Assembly (NCBI RefSeq): GCF_019222765.1
Contig: NZ_CP078145.1
Coordinates: forward strand, 7,564,001 to 7,628,000
Reading direction: 5' to 3'
From: Nocardia iowensis
GTDB taxonomy: Bacteria; Actinomycetota; Actinomycetes; Mycobacteriales; Mycobacteriaceae
Length of the DNA stretch: 64,000 nucleotides
The notes below the pieces were generated by a model that did no database searches, was not told where the DNA came from, and saw only the letters and a list, made by a program, of their open reading frames with translations. Below are positions 34,990 through 42,763 of this stretch, piece after piece. Positions within the stretch are counted from its first letter, which is position 1; each line of letters starts with the position of its first letter. Made by a program: the position numbers and the translations under genes.

Positions 34990-36181
34990 CACCGAAACCC
35001 GTTCCGGCAGCATCGAATCGGCGGTGTCCGGCGAGGAGATCGTGCTCGATGCCGTCACCAAACGCTATCCGGGCCAACGTGAACCGGCCGTCGACCAGGT
35101 ATCGATGACCATCCCCGCCGGTGAAATCGTCGTGCTCGTCGGCCCTTCCGGCTGCGGTAAGACCACTACCATGCGGATGATCAACCGGTTGATCGAGCCG
35201 ACCTCGGGCACCATCACCATCGGCGGCCGCGACGCCACCTCGATGAATCCCGACCAGTTGCGGCGCGGCATCGGCTACTCGATCCAGCAGGCCGGGCTGT
35301 TCCCGCACATGACGGTCGCCAAGAATGTCGCGACGGTACCCGGCCTGATCGGCTGGGACCGCAAGAAGATCGCCGCCCGCACCGACGAGATGCTCGAACT
35401 GGTCGGCCTCGACCCCGATACCTATCGCGACCGCTACCCACGCCAACTGTCGGGCGGGCAGCAGCAACGCGTCGGGGTCGCCCGCGCGCTCGCCGCCGAC
35501 CCACCGGTGCTGCTGATGGACGAGCCGTTCGGTGCGGTCGATCCGATCACCCGCGGCCTGCTGCAGGACGAATTGCTGCGGTTGCAGGGCGAATTGGGCA
35601 AGACCATCGTCTTCGTCACGCACGACTTCACCGAGGCGGTCAAACTCGGCGATCGAATCGCGGTGCTGGGCAATCAGTCCCGCATCCTCCAGTACGACAC
35701 CCCGGCGGCGATCCTCGCCGATCCCGCGGACGAGACGGTCGCGGGCTTCGTCGGCGCGGACGCCTCGCTCAAGCAACTCACCCTCACCCGGGTGCGCGAT
35801 GTCGAGCTGGCCCGATGCCCGACCGCCGTCGAGGACGAGCCGGTCGACGTCCTGCGTACCGCACTGGCCGAGCAGGACTGGCCGTGGTCACTGGTGCTCG
35901 ACCACCACCGGCGCCCGCTGCGCTGGGCCTCGGCCGAGCAGCTGGCACACGCGAACTCGTTGCGCGACATCGGATCACCGATCGGTGAGCCGTTGTCGCT
36001 GCAATCGACATTGCAGGACGCGCTGGAAGCCTTGCTCGCCGACCAGACGGCCAACGCGGTCGTCACCGGCAAGCGCGGCGAGTATGTCGGGCTGATCACC
36101 ATCGATACGTTGGTGTCGCATCTGTCGGCGATGCGCGCCGAACACGGATCCGGCCGTCCCGCAGTGGGTGACGTGCCGTGA
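34982..36181 (+). CDS. Osmolyte ABC transporter ATP-binding protein (OpuCA/ProV-type)
   Basis: A 399-residue ATPase. Walker A GPSGCGKTT (about residues 54-62), the Q-loop in IQQAGLFPHM, signature LSGGQQQR, Walker B VLLMDEPFGAVD and the switch VTHDF are all intact. The C-terminal 130 residues carry CBS-like regulatory modules (LEALLADQTANAVVTGKRGEYVGLITIDTL in two blocks), which in OpuA-type proteins sense ionic strength. Start GTG 34982 overlaps the preceding permease, and its stop overlaps the next permease, so the operon is tightly coupled. Confidence 0.93.
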   Translation: MTDTETRSGSIESAVSGEEIVLDAVTKRYPGQREPAVDQVSMTIPAGEIVVLVGPSGCGKTTTMRMINRLIEPTSGTITIGGRDATSMNPDQLRRGIGYSIQQAGLFPHMTVAKNVATVPGLIGWDRKKIAARTDEMLELVGLDPDTYRDRYPRQLSGGQQQRVGVARALAADPPVLLMDEPFGAVDPITRGLLQDELLRLQGELGKTIVFVTHDFTEAVKLGDRIAVLGNQSRILQYDTPAAILADPADETVAGFVGADASLKQLTLTRVRDVELARCPTAVEDEPVDVLRTALAEQDWPWSLVLDHHRRPLRWASAEQLAHANSLRDIGSPIGEPLSLQSTLQDALEALLADQTANAVVTGKRGEYVGLITIDTLVSHLSAMRAEHGSGRPAVGDVP

Positions 36182-36960
36182 CGGCGGCCATCGGAACCCC
36201 GCCGACGACGTCCGCGCCGGCCGCCCAGCGCCGGGCCGAGCACATCCGGTTGTTCGTTCAGCCGGTGATCGTGCTGCTGCTCACCGCGGGTGTGCTGGTG
36301 TGGGCGTTCGCCCGAGACCTGACCACCACTCAGCAAGCCAGCCTCAACGCGAGCAATATCGTCACCGTCACCTGGCAGCATGTGCTGATCTCGGCGACCG
36401 TGGTGCTGATCGTGATCGTTATCGCGGTGCCACTCGGCACGTTGCTCACCCGGCCCGGATACCGCCGTCTGGCACCGCTTTTCGTCGGCATCGCCAATAT
36501 CGGCGCGGCGGCGCCCGCCATCGGCCTGATCGTGCTGTGCTACCTGGCCACCCGTACCACCGGCTTCTGGATCGGTGTCGCGCCGATCGCGTTCTATTCA
36601 CTGCTTCCGGTGCTGCGCAACACGATTCTCGGCTATCAGGAGGTGGATCAAACCCTCATCGATGCCGGGCGTGGCCAAGGTATGTCGGCGGCAACGGTGT
36701 TGCGCCGCATCGAGTTCCCGCTCGCGGTGCCCTATATCCTGGCCGGCTTGCGCACCTCGCTGGTGCTTGCGGTCGGTACCGCGACGCTGTCGTTCCTGGT
36801 AAGCGCGGGTGGCCTCGGCATCCTGATCGACACCGGCTACAAGTTGCGCGACAATGTCACGCTGGTGGTCGGCGCGGTGCTCGCGGTCGCGCTCGCCCTG
36901 CTGGTCGACTGGCTCGGTGCGCTCGCCGAGCAGTTCCTCGGGCCAAGGGGGCTGAAGTGA
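36178..36960 (+). CDS. Osmolyte ABC transporter permease (OpuCD-type)
   Basis: A 260-residue permease with a short basic N-terminus, a first helix at about 25-45, and then five or six more. The cytoplasmic EAA-like loop is VDQTLIDAGRGQGMSAATVLRRIEFPLAVP. It is the second permease of the heterodimeric OpuC-type channel, paired with the product of 34339-34989. Both ends overlap neighbours by 4 bp. Confidence 0.92.
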   Translation: MTAAIGTPPTTSAPAAQRRAEHIRLFVQPVIVLLLTAGVLVWAFARDLTTTQQASLNASNIVTVTWQHVLISATVVLIVIVIAVPLGTLLTRPGYRRLAPLFVGIANIGAAAPAIGLIVLCYLATRTTGFWIGVAPIAFYSLLPVLRNTILGYQEVDQTLIDAGRGQGMSAATVLRRIEFPLAVPYILAGLRTSLVLAVGTATLSFLVSAGGLGILIDTGYKLRDNVTLVVGAVLAVALALLVDWLGALAEQFLGPRGLK

Positions 36961-37931
36961 GCCGGTGGTTGCGTGGCCTGGCGCTGGCGGCCGGGTTGCT
37001 GTTGGTCGCCGCCTGCGGCCTGGAGTCCGGTGGTGCGGTGCCGCTGCGGGTGGGGCCGGGCAGCATTCGTCCGGTTCCCGAACTCGACGGCGTCCGAATC
37101 ATCGTGGGATCCAAGGATTTCACCGAGCAGAACATCCTCGGCTACCTCATCGAGTTCGCCATGACGGCGGCGGGTGCGCAGGTGCGGGACCTGACGAACA
37201 TCCAGGGCTCCAACAGTCTTCGCGACGCCCAGCTGCACGGTCAGATTGATGTCGCCTACGACTACACCGGCACCGGCTGGGTGAACTACCTCGGCAAAGA
37301 GACCCCGATACCGGACGAGGCAGGCCAATTCGAGGCCGTCCGCGAGGCCGACCTCGCCGCGCACGGCATGGTGTGGACGGCCATGGCGCCGATGAACAAC
37401 ACCTACGCGCTGGTGACGAGCGCGCGCACCGCCGAGGAGACCGGCGTCCGCACGCTGTCCGACTACGCCGCGCTGACCGCGTCCGACCCGGCGGCCGCGG
37501 CCACCTGCGTCGGCACCGAATTCAATGTGCGCCAGGACGGATTCCCCGGTCTGGCCCGCAAATACAACATCGACACGGCCAAGGTCCAGAAGCAGATCGT
37601 CCAGGATGCCCTGGTGTATCAGGCCACCGCCGACGCCAGGCAGTGCAGGTTCGGTTCCGTCGCCGCCACCGACGGCCGCATTCCCGCACTGAATCTCGTG
37701 CTGCTGCAAGATGATCAGCGCTTCTTCCCGAAATACAATGCGGCAGTGGTGATGCGCGAGGATTTCGCCGAGGCGCACCCCCAGGTCGCCACCATCCTGA
37801 AGCCCATCTCCGATCGCCTCACCAATGAGGCTATTACCGAGCTCAATCGTCAGGTCGATGTCGAGGGTCGCGAGCCTGCCGAGGTTGCCCGTGACTGGAT
37901 GGTCGCCCAGGGGTTCGTCACCGCCCGCTGA
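36957..37931 (+). CDS. Osmolyte ABC transporter substrate-binding lipoprotein (OpuCC/OsmF-type)
   Basis: A 324-residue lipoprotein; lipobox LLVAAC puts the lipidated Cys at residue 20. The mature part is the OpuAC/ProX-like quaternary-ammonium binding fold: GSKDFTEQNILGYLIEF at its start, DLTNIQGSNSLRDAQLHGQIDVAYDYTGTGW in the first lobe and FGSVAATDGRIPALNLVLLQDD in the second. Start GTG 36957 overlaps the permease stop. It completes a full import system (permease, ATPase, permease, binding protein) likely for glycine betaine, carnitine or choline; the ligand cannot be set from sequence. Confidence 0.92.
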   Translation: MSRWLRGLALAAGLLLVAACGLESGGAVPLRVGPGSIRPVPELDGVRIIVGSKDFTEQNILGYLIEFAMTAAGAQVRDLTNIQGSNSLRDAQLHGQIDVAYDYTGTGWVNYLGKETPIPDEAGQFEAVREADLAAHGMVWTAMAPMNNTYALVTSARTAEETGVRTLSDYAALTASDPAAAATCVGTEFNVRQDGFPGLARKYNIDTAKVQKQIVQDALVYQATADARQCRFGSVAATDGRIPALNLVLLQDDQRFFPKYNAAVVMREDFAEAHPQVATILKPISDRLTNEAITELNRQVDVEGREPAEVARDWMVAQGFVTAR

Positions 37932-37946
37932 CGACCATCCACTGCC

Positions 37947-38597
37947 TCAGATTCGCGGGTCGCGGCCGAGGTAGCGCAGCAACTCGGCGACCGCAGTGTC
38001 GTCGGACCTACCGCCGACGATCGCCGCGTAGGCGCCCCATTGGCGCAGCGGCTCAATGATTTCCGCGTCCTGGCCGCTACCCGGGGCGGGATGCGCGGTG
38101 CGGGCGGCGGTGAGCAGGTACCCGGCCAGTTCGTCGGTCAACGGTGACGGCTGGCCGGTGGCGATCGCGATGTCCCAGGCGTGCACGGCTGCATCCAGCG
38201 CGCACATCACGGCGGCGACGGGGGTGGCGAGTGCGCCGTGCGGCAGCGGGGTCGGGACGGTTTCGGTGGTGTCGGTGACCGTCGCCCAGGCGGCGGCGGT
38301 CTGCTCGATCGCGTTGTCCACCAAGGCTTCCGGTGAGCCGTCGATGGTGCCGGACGGTTCGAAGGGGTTGTCGGCCGGGCCGGTTCCGATGCCGAGGGCC
38401 ATCGCGAAGGCGAGCTGATCGCCCGCGGCGTGCTGCACCACCTGCGTGACATTCCATTCCGAGCAAGGGGTCGGCAGCTGCCACTGGTCGTCGCGGACAC
38501 CGGCGACAACGTTTGCCAGGGCGCGGTAGGAGTCGGCGAGCACGTCCCGCCACACCGGGGTCAGGGTGGCGATGGTGGCGGTGTCGGGGGCGTTCAT
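37947..38597 (-). CDS. TIGR03086-family metal-binding (DinB/mycothiol-isomerase-like) protein
   Basis: A 216-residue four-helix protein of the DinB-like superfamily. The characteristic N-terminal segment LPTPCSEWNVTQVVQHAAGDQ and the later VMCALDAAVHAWDIAIATG carry the His residues expected to bind a divalent metal. Relatives include mycothiol-dependent maleylpyruvate isomerase, but most members have unknown activity. It is divergent from the WYL regulator at 38688, which may control it. A second member of the family is encoded at 61731-62291. Confidence 0.82.
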   Translation of the reverse strand: MNAPDTATIATLTPVWRDVLADSYRALANVVAGVRDDQWQLPTPCSEWNVTQVVQHAAGDQLAFAMALGIGTGPADNPFEPSGTIDGSPEALVDNAIEQTAAAWATVTDTTETVPTPLPHGALATPVAAVMCALDAAVHAWDIAIATGQPSPLTDELAGYLLTAARTAHPAPGSGQDAEIIEPLRQWGAYAAIVGGRSDDTAVAELLRYLGRDPRI

Positions 38598-38687
38598 GTC
38601 GGAACCTCTCGTGGTTGTTTCTTGCTTCTGACATCAGCCTATGGCTCGATTAGGCTGTTTACGTTCCTAATTTTCGAGAGGTGAAAT

Positions 38688-39668
38688 GTGACGCCAGCCA
38701 CAGTTCGCGTGCTGCGTTTGCTGACGCTGCTGCAGGACCGCCCGCACACCGGTCGGGAACTGGCCGAGCGGTTGGCAATCACCGACCGGACCCTGCGCAA
38801 CGACATCCAACGCCTGCGCGAGCTGGGCTACCCCGTGCACGCGCAACGCGGCGCGATCGGCGGATACCGGCTCGGTCGCGGCACCACGATGCCGCCGCTG
38901 CTGCTGGACGACGACGAGGCAGTGGCCGTCGCGGTGGCCGTCGGTCTTGCCGAGGACGGCGCCACCGGGATCGCGGACATCACCGATAACGTCGCCCGCG
39001 CACTGGCCAAACTCGACCAGATTCTGCCGAAACGCCTGCAGCGCAAGGTGTCCGCGCTGCGCGAAGCCACCGCCATCGGACCCGCCACTACCGGCTCAAG
39101 GGAACCGGATGCCCCGGTGCCCGCCGCGGTCCTGACCACGCTCGCCGGAGCCATCCGCGACGGTGCCACCGTCGTGCTCGAACAGTCGGACCCCGACCAC
39201 AGCGCGGAAGTCGAACCCTATCGGCTCATCAATTGGCAGCGGCGCTGGTATCTGGTTGCCTACCGGCTCGAAAACCATTCCTGGAGTGCGATTCCCGTCG
39301 CCAGAATCCAGCGCGCCGACCCCGGCACGCGGCGTTTCGCCGCCCGCTCACTCCCCGACGACGACCTGGTCGCCTTCGTCATGCGAGACATCGCCAGCAC
39401 CGGCTGGAAGGTGCACGCCCGCGTCACCGTCCTCGCCCCCGCCGAAACCGTGATCGCCCGCATCAACCCCGCGGTCGGCGTAGTCGAAGCCGTCGACGCC
39501 GACACCTGTGTCCTGCTGACCGGCGCAGACGCCTTGGAAACCATCGCCATCTACTTGAGCATGCTGATGATGGACTTCCGAGTAGACGGCCCACCGGAAT
39601 TAGTCACCCACATCCGCACCCTCGCCCGCCGCTACGCCGCCGCCGTCGCACCAGACGACAGCGAATAA
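38688..39668 (+). CDS. YafY-type HTH/WYL transcriptional regulator
   Basis: A 326-residue regulator. The N-terminal HTH_11 domain reads LTLLQDRPHTGRELAERL and continues through TLRNDIQRLRELGYPVHAQRG with a GGYRLG wing. The WYL domain follows (INWQRRWYLVAYRLENHSW at about residues 185-203) and then a WCX-like C-terminus. WYL domains bind nucleotides or nucleic acids and control stress or metabolic genes. Start GTG 38688 with GAGAGGTGAA upstream. It is divergent from a TIGR03086-family gene over a 90-bp gap, the probable regulated pair. Confidence 0.88.
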   Translation: MTPATVRVLRLLTLLQDRPHTGRELAERLAITDRTLRNDIQRLRELGYPVHAQRGAIGGYRLGRGTTMPPLLLDDDEAVAVAVAVGLAEDGATGIADITDNVARALAKLDQILPKRLQRKVSALREATAIGPATTGSREPDAPVPAAVLTTLAGAIRDGATVVLEQSDPDHSAEVEPYRLINWQRRWYLVAYRLENHSWSAIPVARIQRADPGTRRFAARSLPDDDLVAFVMRDIASTGWKVHARVTVLAPAETVIARINPAVGVVEAVDADTCVLLTGADALETIAIYLSMLMMDFRVDGPPELVTHIRTLARRYAAAVAPDDSE

Positions 39669-39716
39669 CCACTGACACCAGCCGATCCGAACCGCGGCTA
39701 CACCCGCGCCCGCTCA

Positions 39717-39778
39717 TGATCAACGGGACCTGGCTGCGCCATCGTGCGAGTAGAGCCTCCACCATGTCCCGTTGATCA
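39717..39778. repeat. 62-bp palindromic element, copy 1
   Basis: The ends form a perfect inverted repeat: ATGATCAACGGGAC (39716-39729) and GTCCCGTTGATCAT (39766-39779), 36-base loop. It is the same length as copies at 39942-40003 and 58308-58369 and shares GGGAC, TGGC, GCG, GTGCGAG and TGTCCC at matching positions. Confidence 0.75.
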
Positions 39779-39941
39779 TCAGCGCACGACCTCACCGCCT
39801 AGCGCCACGACGACGCCGCGCGTGGGTCGCCGGTGACCACCCGGTGGCCGCAGGCTCAGAGGGCGGCGGCCGCGGGCCCATGCAAACTCGCTGTGCGGCT
39901 GCCCCGTTCGCACGGCTACCACCCGCGCCCGCGCCCGCTCA

Positions 39942-40003
39942 TGATCAACGGGGCCTGGCTGCGCCGTTGTGCGAGTAGAGCCTCCACCGTGTCCCATTGA
40001 TCA
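39942..40003. repeat. 62-bp palindromic element, copy 2
   Basis: A near-identical copy of the element at 39717-39778, with about 6 differences. Three changes fall in the stem, so 11 of 14 outer pairs remain (one as a G-U). It arises from the local tandem duplication and is not an independent insertion. Confidence 0.7.
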
Positions 40004-40083
40004 CCAGCGCACGGCCTCATCGCCCAATGCCGCGACGAAGCCGCGCGCCAGCCGCGAGAGTCGCCGGTGACCAGCCGGGGGCC

Positions 40084-40173
40084 GCGGGCTCCCCGGGGGC
40101 GCGGGCTCCCCGAGCGCGGGCTCCCCGAGCGCGGGCTCCCCGAGCGCGGGCTCCCCGAGGGCGGGCTCCCCGG
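40084..40173. repeat. 15-bp minisatellite
   Basis: About five to six copies of CGCGGGCTCCCCGAG in tandem, four of them perfect, with slightly diverged units at each end. On the other strand the unit would read as a Leu-Gly-Glu-Pro-Ala repeat, but no real gene contains it. Such arrays vary in copy number between strains. Confidence 0.8.
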
Positions 40174-40319
40174 GGGGCGGTGGCGGTGGCGGATACGTAT
40201 ACCGATGCCGAAAGTACCTATAGGTGACTGATTCGGGGCATACCGCCGCGGCCATAACGTAGTTCCTGTCACCACGACGACAACGAAACCGCAGATCACA
40301 ACCCCTCGAGGAGCACATC

Positions 40320-40676
40320 ATGAACACTCTTGTCGCCCAGTACCTCGAAGCCTGGAACACCACCGAGGCCACCGCACGCAAAGCCGCTATCGCCCGCGTC
40401 TTCACCGACACCGCCACCTACACCGACCCACTGATGGCCGTGACCGGACACCAGGGCATCGACGCCGCAATCGCCGCCGCCCAAGCACAATTCCCCGGCT
40501 GGACCTTCCGCCTGGCCGGACCCGTCGACGCCCACCACGACCAAGTCCGCTTCACCTGGGAACTCGGACCCGCCGACGCACCCGCAGTCGTGATCGGCTT
40601 CGACGTCGCCATCATCGACAACGGCCGCATCGCCAACGTCTACGGCTTCCTCGACAAAGTCCCCGCCACCGTCTAA
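40320..40676 (+). CDS. NTF2-like/SnoaL-type protein
   Basis: A 118-residue protein with the NTF2 cone fold pattern: two N-terminal helices (YLEAWNTTEATARKAAIARV), TATYTDPLMAVTGHQGIDAA, then FPGWTFRLAG and a strand-rich C-terminal half (DQVRFTWELG, GFDVAIIDNGRIANVYGFLD). Members range from small-molecule isomerases and cyclases to pure binding proteins, so no activity is assigned. It lies upstream of a small membrane protein and a hydrolase on the same strand. Confidence 0.8.
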   Translation: MNTLVAQYLEAWNTTEATARKAAIARVFTDTATYTDPLMAVTGHQGIDAAIAAAQAQFPGWTFRLAGPVDAHHDQVRFTWELGPADAPAVVIGFDVAIIDNGRIANVYGFLDKVPATV

Positions 40677-40790
40677 CCCGAACCCAGCCTGCCACCGTCT
40701 GACCCGCACCCGCCTAACCGAACCCGTCCCACCACACCCTGCCCCGAACCACGCTCCGCCACACCCGGATTCACCGAAGGAACACCTGCC

Positions 40791-41216
40791 ATGACCACCA
40801 CCACCGCCCCGTCCTACCTGTCCACCCTGATGGCCCCCGGCCCCGCCCTGCTTCGCCTGTCCCTGCGCCTGGACGCCGTCATCACCACCGTTAACGGCCT
40901 GGCCTACCTCGCCCTGGCCGGACCTCTTGAATCACTGCTCGGCCTCGACACCGCGATCGGCATCCCGATCGGGATCTTCCTGACCCTCTACGGCCTCGCC
41001 GTCGCCCTCATCGGCACCCGGCCCACGATCAACCCCACCGCCACCCGCCTCGTGATCGCAGCCAACACCACCTGGGTCCTCGCCAGCCTCACCGCCCTCT
41101 TCATCACAGACACTCTGGACCTGAACCTGATCGGCTCCATCTGGACAGTCATGCAAGCAGGCACCGTCGGCGGCTTCGCCGCCCTGCAATACCTGGGCCT
41201 GCGCAAAGCACAGTGA
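40791..41216 (+). CDS. Four-helix integral membrane protein
   Basis: A 141-residue protein with four membrane segments (about 24-45, 54-74, 83-103, 116-136). The opening LLRLSLRLDAVITTVNGLAYLA resembles small SPW/DoxX-like membrane proteins of actinobacteria, but no motif confirms a family. An AAGGAA site precedes the ATG. Function unknown; it may be transcribed with the NTF2-like gene 114 bp upstream. Confidence 0.7.
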   Translation: MTTTTAPSYLSTLMAPGPALLRLSLRLDAVITTVNGLAYLALAGPLESLLGLDTAIGIPIGIFLTLYGLAVALIGTRPTINPTATRLVIAANTTWVLASLTALFITDTLDLNLIGSIWTVMQAGTVGGFAALQYLGLRKAQ

Positions 41217-41352
41217 CCAGCGACAACAACCAAACACTCCCCACCCCGATGACCGCGGCACCAGCACACAGCTGATGCCGCGGTCATCGTCGCAGCTCAA
41301 CCCACCGCGCAATCAACCTGCACGAACCACCGCCGCGCATAAGCTGAAATCC

Positions 41353-42273
41353 GTGGCCGACAACGAGTATTTCCTGGCACCGAACATCGGAAAACCCACC
41401 GAGAAGGTCGGATACTTCGCGACCAAAGCAGGATTCGATCGATTCGCCGTCGCTTACACCAACGGCATGGCCGCGCTACCCCAGCCCGCCGAGCAGGTCG
41501 CCGTGTCGACCTCCTTCGGCCCGGTCCGCGCCTATCGCTTCGGCGACGCGGCCAGCACGCCCCTGGTGCTCCTGTCCGGCAGACAGGCGTCGACGCCGAT
41601 GTGGGCCGCGAACCTGCCCGGCCTGATGACGGACCGCACCGTGTGGTCGATCGACAGCATCGGCGAGCCCGGCGCCAGCACCCAGCAGAAAGAACTCGTC
41701 ACCCCGGCCGACCAGGTCGCATGGCTGACCGAGGCACTCACCGGACTCGGACTGCGACGCACCCACCTGCTCGGTGCCAGCATCGGCGGCTGGCTGGCCA
41801 TCCAGGTGGCGCTGCATCGCCCCGAGTACGCGGCCTCGGTAACCCTGCTCGATCCAGCGAATACCTTTGCGCCCCTTACCTGGAAGATGATCGCCGTATC
41901 GCTGGGCAGCCTCCTCCCTGGCATGCCGATGCGCATGCGCTACTGGCTACTCGGCCGCATCTCGGGCGGCGTGCCGATAGACGATTCGATACCCGAGGGC
42001 CGCCTGATCGCCTCTGCCATGCGCGATTTCACCTCAGCACAGCCGATGCCGGTCCGCCCGACCGTCGAAGAACTGGCCAGGATCAAGGTCCACGTGCTCG
42101 CGATCTTGGCCGGGCGCAGCATCGTTCACAACGCAGCCCGCGCCGCCGAGACCGCCCGGACAATTCCCGGCGCGCAGGTCGAGGTCTGGCCGGATGCCTC
42201 GCATGCCGTCAACGGCGAGTTCCCGGACCGCATCGCCCAGCGCTTCGCCGAGTTCGCAGCGAACGTTCCATAA
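41353..42273 (+). CDS. Alpha/beta hydrolase
   Basis: About 306 residues with the alpha/beta-hydrolase pattern: oxyanion strand LVLLSGRQAS, nucleophile elbow GASIGG (Ser at about residue 144), a lid region with WKMIAVSLGSLLPGMPMRMR, and the catalytic His in DASHAVNG near the C-terminus. GTG 41353 gives a normal N-terminus; the frame is open 26 codons further up with an unlikely, basic sequence. Substrate unknown. Confidence 0.8.
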   Translation: MADNEYFLAPNIGKPTEKVGYFATKAGFDRFAVAYTNGMAALPQPAEQVAVSTSFGPVRAYRFGDAASTPLVLLSGRQASTPMWAANLPGLMTDRTVWSIDSIGEPGASTQQKELVTPADQVAWLTEALTGLGLRRTHLLGASIGGWLAIQVALHRPEYAASVTLLDPANTFAPLTWKMIAVSLGSLLPGMPMRMRYWLLGRISGGVPIDDSIPEGRLIASAMRDFTSAQPMPVRPTVEELARIKVHVLAILAGRSIVHNAARAAETARTIPGAQVEVWPDASHAVNGEFPDRIAQRFAEFAANVP

Positions 42274-42429
42274 CGCGGCGACACCGACACACCGCCGGTC
42301 CCGCCGCGCCGCTATCTCCTATTTCACACCGCCGACCGGCGGCAAGTCTCTTACTCTCGGCAGCGAGTGCTTCCGATCGAGGTGTGAGCGGGCAGATCTT
42401 CGGTCGGGCACGAGAAGGGGCCGACGAGG

Positions 42430-42705
42430 TATCCGAGCAGCACTTCTCCAGACACACTTGGCCAGAGCGTGTTGGCGCTGACACTGCGCGAGGAAGCGGT
42501 CGCCAACCACAGCATTCGCAGCTTCCTGCTCGCCAGACTCTTCGCCGAGCACATCCAGGCGAAACCAGATGTGGACTACGACCCTGCCCTGCTGTTCGCC
42601 GCCTGTGTCTGCACGGCATCGGGCTCCGCGGGGCAGCGGAACCGCAACGCCGGAGGGCCGACGCTGCTCGAGCGAGCGGCCGACCTCGGCCGCTGCAGCA
42701 ACTGA
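42430..42705 (+). pseudogene. Frameshifted remnant of an HD-domain protein gene
   Basis: The frame reads PDTLGQSVLALTLREE, then NHSIRSFLLARLFAEH and YDPALLFAACV, which is the N-terminal half of the HD-domain hydrolases related to cyanamide hydratase. Where CVLHDxGL should follow, this frame changes to Cys-Thr-Ala-Ser, whereas the +1 frame reads LCLHGIGL, the expected motif with Asp changed to Gly. The gene is thus frameshifted, has lost the metal-binding Asp, and is cut off after about 90 codons. A pseudogene is the simplest reading. Confidence 0.6.
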
Positions 42706-42715
42706 CCTCGGAAAC

Positions 42716-42756
42716 AGCAGGGCCGACCCGAGCGAACCCGGATCGGCCCCACTGCT
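42716..42756. terminator. Hairpin downstream of the efflux gene
   Basis: AGCAGGGCCGA (42716-42726) pairs with TCGGCC...CTGCT (42743-42756) with a 3-base bulge, giving an 11-bp interrupted stem just past the stop of the MFS gene. It probably ends the MFS transcript. Confidence 0.55.
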
Positions 42757-42763
42757 TCTCAGC

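Larger units (their letters stand above)
39669..40319. other. Repeat-rich intergenic region
   Basis: About 650 bp with no credible gene. It holds a tandem duplication of roughly 165 bp (from about 39695 and from about 39913; both begin CGGCTA and run to CGCCGGTGACCA), each unit containing one copy of a 62-bp palindromic element. The second unit is followed by a 15-bp minisatellite (40084-40173). The last 100 bp before 40320 contain the presumed promoter of the NTF2-like gene. Confidence 0.7.

Noticed and set aside
38605..38681. Inverted repeat CCTCTCG / CGAGAGG between the WYL regulator and its neighbour
   Set aside because: Each arm is simply the ribosome-binding site of one of the two divergent genes.
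39695..40173. Possible CRISPR array
   Set aside because: Repeats are adjacent or duplicated with their flanks; there are no unique spacers of constant length and no cas genes.
40001..40417. Minus-strand frame with a Gly-Glu-Pro-Ala-Leu repeat
   Set aside because: Repeat arises from the 15-bp minisatellite, and the frame overlaps the NTF2-like gene antisense.
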